This document shows positions 22,950 through 31,270 of a stretch of DNA of 64,000 nt, piece after piece. The translations under genes and the position numbers were made by a program. How positions within the stretch are numbered: position 1 is the first letter of the stretch; each line of letters begins with the position of its first letter. This DNA comes from Spirochaetia bacterium. Lineage in GTDB: Bacteria > Spirochaetota > Spirochaetia > Treponematales > Treponemataceae. The stretch is taken from assembly GCA_900767955.1 (NCBI GenBank), contig CAAGBC010000031.1:1-64000 (forward strand), in the 5' to 3' direction. The notes beneath the pieces were generated by a model. The model searched no databases, was not told the DNA's origin, and was given only the letters and a program-made list of their open reading frames with translations.

Positions 22950-24833
22950 ATGTCGACAACATCAAATTTGGGAACAATTTTACGATTCTACGCAAATCGT
23001 CAGGAATCAGCATTTATTAATTACAGAGACTTCTGCGAATATTTAAAAAAATATTCAGCAAGACATCTGGAAGAACAACCAGAATTAATTAAATATATGG
23101 AAAGTCCTGAAGCAATTTTATATGCAGAATTAAAAGGACTTGCTGAAAAAAAGGAAGTATATTTACTTAATTTTGATACAAATAAAGCAACTATTGCTGT
23201 AACTTCTCATTTTTCTGTTGTTTATGCAAATAAGTTCAAGGAAATATTAACAAATCATACAATCCCATTTCCTATTATTTCTGATTTACCAAAATTATTA
23301 CCTCACGATGCAATCGAAAAAGAAACAGCTGAAAATTTAATTCCTAAACTATATGAAAGTCAAAATTTAAAATCACCTGTTTTACACGGAATTATCTTGC
23401 CAAGAGATATTCCTTCCATTTTATTTCCAGAATGCGTTCCTATTAATTTTTTAACACGGGCTGCAACTGCAAAAATACGCAATATGCTAAAAAAAGATGA
23501 ATATCATGATTACTTCCAGAAAAAATTGCGCATTGCAAATCCTGGGAAAGAATTAGCATCTCAAACTTTTTATTCAAAATTTTTACAACAATCAGATTCT
23601 GTTGACCATAAATTTGATTTAGCAAGTGATTACTTTTATTTTTGGAGCCAATTATGCTACTTCATAAGACAGGATTTTGAAAAAGTAAAAGATAGAACAT
23701 CAGAAGACACAAATATATTACAGTCTGTTGCTATTTCAGAAATTCACATGATGTATTTAAAAACAAAAGCAACTAAAGAACAGACAAAGCAACAGGCATT
23801 ACATGAATTACAAGAAGCCCTTTTACGACCACCTTATTTTTACTCAATGGATACAATTTTAAAATTAAAAGATTCAAAAGGTGCCTTACTCTACGGACAA
23901 TATAGCGAAGAAGATTTAAAAGAATTTTTAAGAAAACTTACAACAGAAAGTATAAACAGTGAACTTCCTATGTTATTAGTTTTAAAAACTGATTCAGGAA
24001 GTAGATATTTTATTTCAAAGCAAAAAGTTTTTCAGTTAGTAGTACGATTAACAAATGAAGCCCATGATGTTATTGAAAAAAGAATAACAAATAAATGGTT
24101 TAATGCTCTTTCAAATTATGAAAAACTTCCAGAAATGAAAGACGATAAATTATTTGAAAAATTATTGGAAAAAGAAGTAAAAATCAATTCTCCAGTTTTA
24201 CATTCATTATTAAACGCAAATTTCTTAACTTTGCTTAATTATGAATTTGATCACAATATGGAACAAAATAATTTTCATATTTTTTCTGGAGGGCAATTGC
24301 TACCCTATTCAGAATTACTAATGATTAAAAATTCCACAATTTTGTCAAATGCTAAAACTATGTTGCCATTTTGGTACACTATTCCAATTTTGTCATGGAT
24401 AATCGGATTCTTTGCAAAAAAATCAAAAGAAACAACTCAAAAAGAAGATAAGCAAGAAACAAAAACTGATATTGACCAAACAAGAAAATTAACAAAAAGA
24501 GAAGCAATTGCACAAAATGCACAAGAAATAATTTCAACTCTTGTTCCAGAAGGTTCAACAATCGACAGAGAATTAGACTCTTATGAAAAACAGTGGAACA
24601 AATTAATCACAAAAGAAGCACATATTCAACTTACAGAAGATGTAAACGCTTTGATTCGTGATTATATGAGAAAAGTTATAAAAACTATATCTGCTTCAAC
24701 TTTCACTCCTGAAAGAGTCCAAAGTTTGGCAGAAGCTCTTGTAAAAACACCTAATATGCAAAAAATAAAAGATGAAGATGCATTATATATGTATGTTCAA
24801 TTGTTTATTTTAAGATTAGTAACAAATACATAA
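22950..24833 (+). CDS. Conserved-type protein of unknown function with one membrane hairpin
   Basis: Not recognised. The 627-residue product is mostly charged and helical, with an amphipathic beginning (TILRFYANRQESAFINYRDFCEYLKKYS). A hydrophobic segment near residues 470-490 (LPFWYTIPILSWIIGFFAKK) follows a soluble ~470-residue region. After it comes a lysine/glutamine-rich linker (KSKETTQKEDKQETKTDIDQTRK) and a helical C-terminal domain of about 120 residues. No enzyme motif is visible. Codon usage matches the neighbours. No ribosome site precedes the ATG (possible leaderless mRNA). ssb follows 116 nt later, but a link is only positional. Confidence 0.65.
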   Translation: MSTTSNLGTILRFYANRQESAFINYRDFCEYLKKYSARHLEEQPELIKYMESPEAILYAELKGLAEKKEVYLLNFDTNKATIAVTSHFSVVYANKFKEILTNHTIPFPIISDLPKLLPHDAIEKETAENLIPKLYESQNLKSPVLHGIILPRDIPSILFPECVPINFLTRAATAKIRNMLKKDEYHDYFQKKLRIANPGKELASQTFYSKFLQQSDSVDHKFDLASDYFYFWSQLCYFIRQDFEKVKDRTSEDTNILQSVAISEIHMMYLKTKATKEQTKQQALHELQEALLRPPYFYSMDTILKLKDSKGALLYGQYSEEDLKEFLRKLTTESINSELPMLLVLKTDSGSRYFISKQKVFQLVVRLTNEAHDVIEKRITNKWFNALSNYEKLPEMKDDKLFEKLLEKEVKINSPVLHSLLNANFLTLLNYEFDHNMEQNNFHIFSGGQLLPYSELLMIKNSTILSNAKTMLPFWYTIPILSWIIGFFAKKSKETTQKEDKQETKTDIDQTRKLTKREAIAQNAQEIISTLVPEGSTIDRELDSYEKQWNKLITKEAHIQLTEDVNALIRDYMRKVIKTISASTFTPERVQSLAEALVKTPNMQKIKDEDALYMYVQLFILRLVTNT

Positions 24834-24949
24834 TTTTTTTCTATTTTTTTTTGCCGAAAATTAATGTTTTAGACAATATATATAATGATGGATAATTAAT
24901 TCATCTTCTTCTGGCCAGAAGATTTATATTGTAAAACGAGGTAAAAAAA

Positions 24950-25390
24950 ATGAACCAATTAAACACTATTCTCATCGAAGGAAATATCACAAGAAATCCT
25001 GAAGTACACATTTCTCCTAACGGAGTCAAAATCTGCAAAATTCCTATTGCAGTGAATAGATTTTACAAAAATACAGCTGGCGAAAATGTAAATGAAGTAT
25101 CTTATTTTGATATTGAAACTTACAAAACAATGGCTGATTACTGTGAAAAGGAATCAGAAAAAGGCCGTGGAGTACGTGTAAAAGGGCGTTTAAAACAAAA
25201 TCGATGGGATTCTTCGGACGGAAAAACTAATAGTAGAATTTCTATAGTTGCTGAAAATATTGAATTTAAGACTATGCTAAAAAACAAAACTAAAGAATTA
25301 GAGGCAATTAAAGAAGCAACAAAAAGTTCCATTTCAAAAGAACATGAAATGGAACTTTCTGACGAAGATATGTTAGAAGCAGAATTCTAA
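24950..25390 (+). CDS. ssb: Single-stranded DNA-binding protein
   Basis: The 146-residue OB-fold protein starts MNQLNTILIEGNITRNPEVH and continues with CKIPIAVNRFYKN, SYFDIETYKTMADYC, RGVRVKGRLKQNRWDSSDGK and SRISIVAENIEF, the usual SSB core of about 105 residues. The tail ends SDEDMLEAEF, acidic with a terminal Phe but not the canonical DDDIPF tip. Binding of ssDNA and partner recruitment by the tail are family knowledge. Start supported by AACGAGGTA. It may be one of several SSB paralogues in the genome. Confidence 0.9.
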   Translation: MNQLNTILIEGNITRNPEVHISPNGVKICKIPIAVNRFYKNTAGENVNEVSYFDIETYKTMADYCEKESEKGRGVRVKGRLKQNRWDSSDGKTNSRISIVAENIEFKTMLKNKTKELEAIKEATKSSISKEHEMELSDEDMLEAEF

Positions 25391-25411
25391 TATAATAAAT
25401 AATCGGTTTTA

Positions 25412-25450
25412 GCTAATCAGATAAAATAATTTTATCTGATTAGCGTTTTT
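25412..25450. terminator. Bidirectional terminator between ssb and the U32 gene
   Basis: A perfect inverted repeat has left arm GCTAATCAGATAAAAT (25412-25427) and right arm ATTTTATCTGATTAGC (25429-25444). It is followed by a T-run on the plus strand. The right arm contains the stop codon of the convergent U32 peptidase gene (25440). Confidence 0.9.
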
Positions 25451-27695
25451 TCTTTTTAGAAAAATTAGTTTTATTTACTTTTTTAGTAGATTGATTTTCT
25501 GTTCTTCTCATTGCAGCAGCTCTTTCATTACTTGCTTTATACTCTTCAATCTTTTGAGGAGAATAAAAACCGTTTTTCCAGTTAAATCTTGAAGTTTCTG
25601 GAAGAGTTTGCTGCTTTAGAATAGATGTCATAATAGATTTTATAATACCTTTTGTTAATTTTGTTTTTGAAAAATCTATTAACATTTTCTTAAAACCAGA
25701 TTGAGAAAGGAATTCTGTTTTGTCACATATTGAATATGGCATCTCTGGCATAACAAAAGAGCCATCATCATAGGACACAACTTGAAATCCGGAACCTTCC
25801 TTATCATTAAAGTAAGTAAAGTTATAATCGTCAGGTAATTTAAATCTCATTCTAAACAATGCTGGATAAGAGAAAATAGGAACTAAAACTCGTTCTCTGA
25901 GAGCTGGTTCAAAAGTTGCTTCCAAATTACGACGAGAGTTTTCATAAGGCATTATGAATGCTTTTACATTCTGATTTTCGAGCCATGATGCTGACCATCT
26001 ATTAAATGTATACAAATAAGGACCAGCAATCATATTTACATTTTTATTCTTTAGTAAAGAAATATGAGCAATATTATTAACTACAAAATTAGTATAGCCC
26101 TTTTCTATCAGCTTATTAAGTGAATCCTCTAACTCTGCAACAATCTCTTGAGGACAGAAAGGATCCAAAGAAATAAACATAGATTTTTTTGAGAAAGGCA
26201 ATACAGTAATACCTTCTGTTAAATCTTTTTTAGTTTCTGATGTTAACTCAAGAATTAAGCGAACAGGATGGAACCCTTGAGCAGCAAAAACATCAGATAT
26301 AGAAGATACTTGAACATAAATACCATCTGGGAAGAAATTTAACTCATTCTTTTTTACAGGAGTCAAATCTAATATAGGTAATCGTTCATCACCTGGCTGA
26401 CGACGGAATTTACTTAAATCATTTGGCAATACACGAGGATAACGCTTTGACATAGATTTAATCTGAAGCAAATATACTTCATCACCCATGTTATACCCGC
26501 CAGGAATATCAATCCATCGTTTACCATTTTCCATAACTTCAACAGATCTAATTTTATGACTAGAACGACCTGTATCATTCTTTTTATGTAAACGAATTGA
26601 ATCACCTAGATCTGGATCATAAGAACCACCTGATAACAACGCCATTTGCAAATAAATTTGCTCACGAGGAGTATCAGGTGTAGCGTTCTTTTTCATTTCT
26701 TCGATTAATTCTTTTGGAGCATATTTTACAGCTGCAACTTGACCTAAATAAATACCAGTTCCACCAGCTTGATTTGGATTCAATATTGCCTTTCCTGCGT
26801 TATTAACGCCTTCTGAATGATTTTTAAATCCATACCAATAAGTTGTTTTTGAACGAGCAAAATCAGAAGCAAGTAATCGTTTTCCTGTTGCAATAGCACC
26901 TTTTTTATCTTCTTTCCAATGGTCAATTACATATCTATATGCAGCAACAACACTTCCTACATATTCAGCACTTTTCATTCTTCCTTCAATTTTGAATGAA
27001 TCAACGCCAATTTCAACTAACTCAGGAATTTGATCAATAAGTTGCATATCACAAGGAGAAAAATAATATCCTTGCTTTAATCCACCTGGAACATCAGCAG
27101 TATAAAAACGACGACATGCTTGTGTACACATTCCTCTGTTTGCAGATTTTCCACCAAGAAAACTAGAAAACAAACACAAACCTGATTCACTTACACATAA
27201 CGCACCATGTACAAACATTTCAATTTGAACATTTGAATTCTGTTTAATACTACGAATTTCTTCAAGTCCTAATTCTCTAGCTACAACTACGCGTTTTAAT
27301 CCTTCTTTTCCTAATAAATTTGCAGCAGCAGCACTTTCTACATTCATTTGTGTTGACGCATGTAATTCCAAATTTGGAAAAAATTCCTGACACATTCTGA
27401 TTACAGCATAATCTTGAACAATCAATCCATCAGGGCCAACTTTATTAAGATAAGAAAGCAAACGATACAATCTTTCTGTTTCGCGTTCTTCACAAACTGT
27501 ATTTACTGTTACATAAATCTTCTTACCCTGTCTATGAACGGAATCCACAGCTGCTTCAAACTGATTCCATGCAAAATTAGAAGTTCTAAGACGCGCATTA
27601 AAACTCTTCAAACCTAAATATACAGCATCGGCACCTTCGCCTATTGCTGCATCAAGAGACTCTATATTACCTGCTGGTGCTAATAATTCACACAT
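25440..27695 (-). CDS. U32 family peptidase / RlhA-like protein
   Basis: The 751-residue protein belongs to the U32 (collagenase-like) family. The N-terminus is ELLAPAGNIESLDAAIGEGADAVYLGL. Cysteine-containing motifs follow (HGALCVSESGLCLFSSFLGGKSANRGMCTQACRR), then the family core DSFKIEGRMKSAEYVGSVVAAYR. In E. coli RlhA these cysteines are needed for 23S rRNA C2501 hydroxylation, and RlhA has a similar length with an inserted DUF3656-like middle region, as here. It might equally be a TrhP-type tRNA hydroxylation relative. The basic C-terminus (NKTNFSKKKKR) fits nucleic-acid binding. Start at ATG 27695. Confidence 0.85.
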   Translation of the reverse strand: MCELLAPAGNIESLDAAIGEGADAVYLGLKSFNARLRTSNFAWNQFEAAVDSVHRQGKKIYVTVNTVCEERETERLYRLLSYLNKVGPDGLIVQDYAVIRMCQEFFPNLELHASTQMNVESAAAANLLGKEGLKRVVVARELGLEEIRSIKQNSNVQIEMFVHGALCVSESGLCLFSSFLGGKSANRGMCTQACRRFYTADVPGGLKQGYYFSPCDMQLIDQIPELVEIGVDSFKIEGRMKSAEYVGSVVAAYRYVIDHWKEDKKGAIATGKRLLASDFARSKTTYWYGFKNHSEGVNNAGKAILNPNQAGGTGIYLGQVAAVKYAPKELIEEMKKNATPDTPREQIYLQMALLSGGSYDPDLGDSIRLHKKNDTGRSSHKIRSVEVMENGKRWIDIPGGYNMGDEVYLLQIKSMSKRYPRVLPNDLSKFRRQPGDERLPILDLTPVKKNELNFFPDGIYVQVSSISDVFAAQGFHPVRLILELTSETKKDLTEGITVLPFSKKSMFISLDPFCPQEIVAELEDSLNKLIEKGYTNFVVNNIAHISLLKNKNVNMIAGPYLYTFNRWSASWLENQNVKAFIMPYENSRRNLEATFEPALRERVLVPIFSYPALFRMRFKLPDDYNFTYFNDKEGSGFQVVSYDDGSFVMPEMPYSICDKTEFLSQSGFKKMLIDFSKTKLTKGIIKSIMTSILKQQTLPETSRFNWKNGFYSPQKIEEYKASNERAAAMRRTENQSTKKVNKTNFSKKKKR

Positions 27696-27700
27696 ACGGT

Positions 27701-27742
27701 AAATATAACATATAAAAAATATATTTTCTATATGTTATATTT
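27701..27742 (-). terminator. AT-rich inverted repeat, possible weak terminator
   Basis: A perfect 14-bp inverted repeat, AAATATAACATATA (27701-27714) with TATATGTTATATTT (27729-27742), 14-nt loop. It lies between the minus-strand lipoprotein gene and the U32 gene. Only a 3-nt T-run follows on the minus strand, so function as a terminator is uncertain. Confidence 0.4.
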
Positions 27743-27768
27743 TTAGAAATATGTGAAACTAATTTTTA

Positions 27769-28794
27769 TTAATAACCTGGTGTTTCTGCACTAGATTCAG
27801 TAACACTCCAAGATGTTGCACAATTATCTTTTGCATTTTTTACAAGTGATTTAGCAGCTGTTATACCATCAATAATCGCTGCTGATGTTACAGAAGAATC
27901 AGGTTCCCATTTTTTAGATTCAACAACTTTTTCTGCTAATTCTTTTTGCAAATCCTTTTTCCATTCTGTTGTTTCAGAAGTTGCATATAAAACTGCATCC
28001 AAAATTTCACCATTTGAAACTTTTCTTAGCACTACAACATCACTATCATCACCTAATCTTGCATCTTCATTAGCTGCCCACAAATCTCTTGCAGAATCAG
28101 AAGAATATTTACCAGATGATAATTTTAAATTGTCAGATAATTCGCTAACACAACCTTCACCTTTGCTTCTTAAATGAACAACAATAAAATCTCCTTCATT
28201 TACTTGTACAGCAGGGAATGTGTACTTTTTATCTTCGCCATCATATCCACTTACAATTTCTAAACCAGATAAATTTCCAGATGAACGAACAACAAATTCT
28301 ACATATTCACATTTAAAACCAGAAGAAATTTTTGCATATTTTGGATGAATTTCTGTCATTTCCAAAGATGCAATATCATTGTTATATCCCACAAATGGTA
28401 AATTAAATGTTAGAGAATTACCTTCCAAATCTTCTACTTCACCATATAATTCATAAGATTTACCAACTTCCAGTTCTTGGGGAAAAGCAAAATTCACATG
28501 ATATGAATTTTCTTGTAAAGCACCATCATAAGAAACAGAAAGAGAATCTTTTGAATCATCAAAAAATAACTTTGCATCAACAACATTTACTTCCTTTGAA
28601 AAAACAACTGAAACATTAGAAGATGTAGTTACTTCAAAAGATTGAATAACTGGTGAACTTTTTGCTTCAGCAACATCAATAGTTTCTTCTGACATTTTGC
28701 AAGAAATTGGATTCATACAGAGCAAAACTGAAGAAACAATAAATGTTACGCTCGAAGCAAACTTAAAAATAGGATTAAATAAACTTTTTTTCAT
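27769..28794 (-). CDS. Lipoprotein with Ig-like and lamin-tail-like domains
   Basis: The 341-residue product starts MKKSLFNPIFKFASSVTFIVSS and has a lipobox MNPISC (Cys near residue 32). An acidic linker is followed by an Ig-like/Big domain (VIQSFEVTTSSNVSVVFSKEVNVVDAKLFFDD). A C-terminal part reads SLEMTEIHPKYA, CEYVEFVVRSSGNLSGLEIVSGYDGEDKKYTFPAVQVNEGDFIVVHL, the pattern of bacterial lamin-tail domains found in surface and exported proteins. The in-frame ATG at 28806 is part of the GGAGG site, so 28794 is used. Possibly surface-exposed. Function unknown. Confidence 0.75.
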   Translation of the reverse strand: MKKSLFNPIFKFASSVTFIVSSVLLCMNPISCKMSEETIDVAEAKSSPVIQSFEVTTSSNVSVVFSKEVNVVDAKLFFDDSKDSLSVSYDGALQENSYHVNFAFPQELEVGKSYELYGEVEDLEGNSLTFNLPFVGYNNDIASLEMTEIHPKYAKISSGFKCEYVEFVVRSSGNLSGLEIVSGYDGEDKKYTFPAVQVNEGDFIVVHLRSKGEGCVSELSDNLKLSSGKYSSDSARDLWAANEDARLGDDSDVVVLRKVSNGEILDAVLYATSETTEWKKDLQKELAEKVVESKKWEPDSSVTSAAIIDGITAAKSLVKNAKDNCATSWSVTESSAETPGY

Positions 28795-28867
28795 ATAAAC
28801 CTCCATAGTAATTTATGTCCTACAACATATATATACGAGGAGAGTTTATTTTTCGGCAAAAAAAAAC

Positions 28868-28916
28868 AAAAAAAAATCTGGTAAAATTTCATATTTTTTG
28901 AAATTCCACCAGATTA
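28868..28916 (-). terminator. Terminator after the DUF2259-like gene
   Basis: On the minus strand, AATCTGGTGGAATTTCA (28899-28915) pairs with TGAAATTTTACCAGATT (28875-28891) with one mismatch, then a run of seven or more Ts. It lies 20 nt past the stop codon of the 28937-29731 gene. Confidence 0.88.
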
Positions 28917-28936
28917 ATACTAAGGATTAATAACTT

Positions 28937-29731
28937 TTATTTAGCATCTTCTAGTAAATTGATTGTAGAATAAGATTTTTCTTCAGATACATCTTCTGGC
29001 TCAGAAAGATTTTCAAAGAAATCATTATCTAATGTTGCAGCTTCAATCATATATCTAATATTGATTCCTGTTTTATCTTCACAAGTTTTTTCTACAACAA
29101 AAACAATATTTTTACCAGATTCGTCACATACGATTCTTTCAATCTTATAATTTTTTACACCTTTACGCCAAATTGAAGGAGTTCCAATTTTCTGGCGAGC
29201 AAGAACTTTTCCTTTAGCATCTTGTTTTTCAAGCATAATAAAGAACGAAGATTTTACATTTACACCAGTTCCTTTTGCTTCAGAAACAAGTTGAACATGA
29301 TAGTAACCTTGATCTTTACTAACAGAACTAACAAAATCCTTAAAAACTATTTCATCTGTTCCAGATTTATTTTCATCTTCCAAAATATATAAAATTCTAT
29401 CAGCAGATGCTTTTTCATAATTATATTTTTTTAGTTTATAATATGATTGTGCAACTAAAGAATCATAAACTTCTTTTCCTGTTTTATTGTTTGTTACTGC
29501 AGAAGGTTTAATTTTAAAAACTTCTCCATCAATATAATCATTTGATTTTACATCTACAGCGTAGATATCTGCCCAACCTTCAAAAGTTTTATCAGTCTTT
29601 CCATATTGACCAAATACATAAACTTTTCCGTCTTTAGAAAAACCACCGTCAACAAAAACAGCAGCATCTCCTGCAAAACTAGAAAAAATTGTTCCTGTAA
29701 GAAATAAAACCATTCCTATAATTTTTTTCAT
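28937..29731 (-). CDS. Secreted protein, DUF2259-like
   Basis: The 264-residue protein has a signal peptide (MKKIIGMVLFLTGTIFSSFAG) and a mature region matching the pattern of DUF2259 predicted secreted proteins known from treponemes. The pattern is GDAAVFVDGGFSKDGKVYVFGQYGK, WADIYAVDVKSNDYIDGEVF and a beta-rich domain with YHVQLVSEAKG and WRKGVKNYKIERIVCDESGKNIVFVVEK. It is probably periplasmic. No catalytic motif is seen. Ribosome site GGAGGATAT before the ATG. The function is unknown; the family assignment is from memory of the domain pattern. Confidence 0.7.
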   Translation of the reverse strand: MKKIIGMVLFLTGTIFSSFAGDAAVFVDGGFSKDGKVYVFGQYGKTDKTFEGWADIYAVDVKSNDYIDGEVFKIKPSAVTNNKTGKEVYDSLVAQSYYKLKKYNYEKASADRILYILEDENKSGTDEIVFKDFVSSVSKDQGYYHVQLVSEAKGTGVNVKSSFFIMLEKQDAKGKVLARQKIGTPSIWRKGVKNYKIERIVCDESGKNIVFVVEKTCEDKTGINIRYMIEAATLDNDFFENLSEPEDVSEEKSYSTINLLEDAK

Positions 29732-29830
29732 ATATCCTCCAACCCTCTAAAGTCGCAAAAAAAAATTATTAATATCTTTTTGATTTTCGGCAGATTTTTT
29801 TATCTCTTTACTATTATTTACTTTAAGAGT

Positions 29831-30658
29831 ATGATTTTACAAATGACAATAAAAACTAGAAACAGGCTTATTATATTTTTTTCAATTTTTTCTTTAATAC
29901 TATTACTTGGAATGAGTTCTTTATTTGTTATTAGTTTGATTTCAAACAAATTCGTTCCTGCCACTGAACACACTTATACTTTATTTCAAAACTTTTTTTT
30001 AACAAAATTTAATTTTTTGACAGTTGTTATTTCGATTTTTGTTTTTTTAATGTATGTTTTTGTAAGTTTTTTATATATCAATTTTGAATTTGAAAAAACA
30101 CAATCTACTGAAATAATTTATTTTTCACTTTTTTTAATTGGATGTTTAACAGAATCTTTTAGATTGTTTATTCCTTGTTTAAACTTGTGGAATTCATATA
30201 GTCAATTTATTGTACTTTGTTCCAGAGTAACTCTTTTTGGAAGAATTTTAGTTCCATTTAGTTTAGTTTTTATGTCTATTTGTAACACTGTAGAATACAG
30301 ACAAGATGTTGAACGAAACATTTTGATTTTATTTATTTCCGCAGCCATTATCTCAACTTTATTGCCATTAAATTCAAATAATATTGTTCCCCTTAGTTAT
30401 GTTGAATATGGATACGGAAAATTCTTTACAATTGTTTGGGTTTTATTAGCATTTGTAACATTTGTATCACTAATCAGAAACGATAAAATTTCTAATTCAA
30501 AAACAAAAATGCCATTAGGATATGTTTTATTTGCTTCTGGGTATATGCTTTTAAATCACACTATGAATTATGTTCTTTTAGCATTAGGAACAATTTCTAT
30601 TGTTTTAGGAACACTTATTTACTTAAAAGAATTGCATAAACAATATTTATGGTATTAA
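29831..30658 (+). CDS. Polytopic membrane protein, unknown
   Basis: About 275 residues with roughly seven hydrophobic helices (for example LIIFFSIFSLILLLGMSSLFVISL, FLTVVISIFVFLMYVFVSFLY, IYFSLFLIGCLTESF and YVLFASGYMLLNHTMNYVLLALGTISIVL). It has few charged residues and no recognised motif. The seven-helix layout recalls sensor-type 7TM modules, but no output domain follows. Start chosen at ATG 29831 after AAGAG; an upstream TTG frame to 29780 lacks a ribosome site. Its last 12 nt overlap the convergent gene at 30647. Confidence 0.65.
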   Translation: MILQMTIKTRNRLIIFFSIFSLILLLGMSSLFVISLISNKFVPATEHTYTLFQNFFLTKFNFLTVVISIFVFLMYVFVSFLYINFEFEKTQSTEIIYFSLFLIGCLTESFRLFIPCLNLWNSYSQFIVLCSRVTLFGRILVPFSLVFMSICNTVEYRQDVERNILILFISAAIISTLLPLNSNNIVPLSYVEYGYGKFFTIVWVLLAFVTFVSLIRNDKISNSKTKMPLGYVLFASGYMLLNHTMNYVLLALGTISIVLGTLIYLKELHKQYLWY

Positions 30659-31270
30659 GAATTGTGCCAATGCTCCAATGCAAACAGGAAGTAATACATT
30701 ATCAAAATCTTTTAATGGTAACATTTCAATAATCATAGCAACAAAAGCAATCAGCAAAGAATAAAGCAAATTGTTGCACACGCACAAAGAAGATACAAAA
30801 ACTGCAACAAAACAAGTAATACTACCAACAAAAGTTTTTCCACTTGTAAATGGAATTCTGCGTTTTCCAAAAAGTTTACCAAACAAACTTGCTAAACCAT
30901 CTCCAAATGCTAATGCATAAATTCCAATTTGAGCAGCGTTATTTTTCCACAAAAGCAAAGCTGTAACAATTCCCAAAACTAATGTAACTGGGCCTAAAAC
31001 AAATTTATTTTCATCACGCTTTCGAGCAGCAACTTCAGTTACTTTAGAAATCACAGGAACTTGAGTTCCACTCAATCGTAAAATTTCAGAAATACAATAA
31101 ATGAATAAAACTAAAAATAATAAAAAAATTGTTCCCCAGTAAGAAATTTTATCAACAAACAAAGGAATAAAGGAACTACACAAATGAATTGATTTTCTGA
31201 ATACTTCTTTTATAATGCTGTTTGTATATTTTTTTTCTAATATACCTTTTCTAAAAGAAAGATTTTTCAT
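30647..31270 (-). CDS. CTP-dependent diacylglycerol/dolichol/phytol kinase-like membrane protein
   Basis: The 207-residue protein has about six helices and the family blocks EVFRKSIHLCSSFIPLF near the start, AARKRDENKFVLGPVTLVLGIV, ALAFGDGLASLFGKLFGKRRIPF and SGKTFVGSITCFVAVF. These are conserved among CTP:lipid kinases and phosphatidate cytidylyltransferase relatives. It would phosphorylate a polyprenol or lipid alcohol; the substrate is unproven. The start overlaps the stop of the upstream flcA-like gene as ATGA, so translation is probably coupled. Its 3' end overlaps a convergent gene by 12 nt. Confidence 0.8.
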   Translation of the reverse strand: MKNLSFRKGILEKKYTNSIIKEVFRKSIHLCSSFIPLFVDKISYWGTIFLLFLVLFIYCISEILRLSGTQVPVISKVTEVAARKRDENKFVLGPVTLVLGIVTALLLWKNNAAQIGIYALAFGDGLASLFGKLFGKRRIPFTSGKTFVGSITCFVAVFVSSLCVCNNLLYSLLIAFVAMIIEMLPLKDFDNVLLPVCIGALAQFLIP

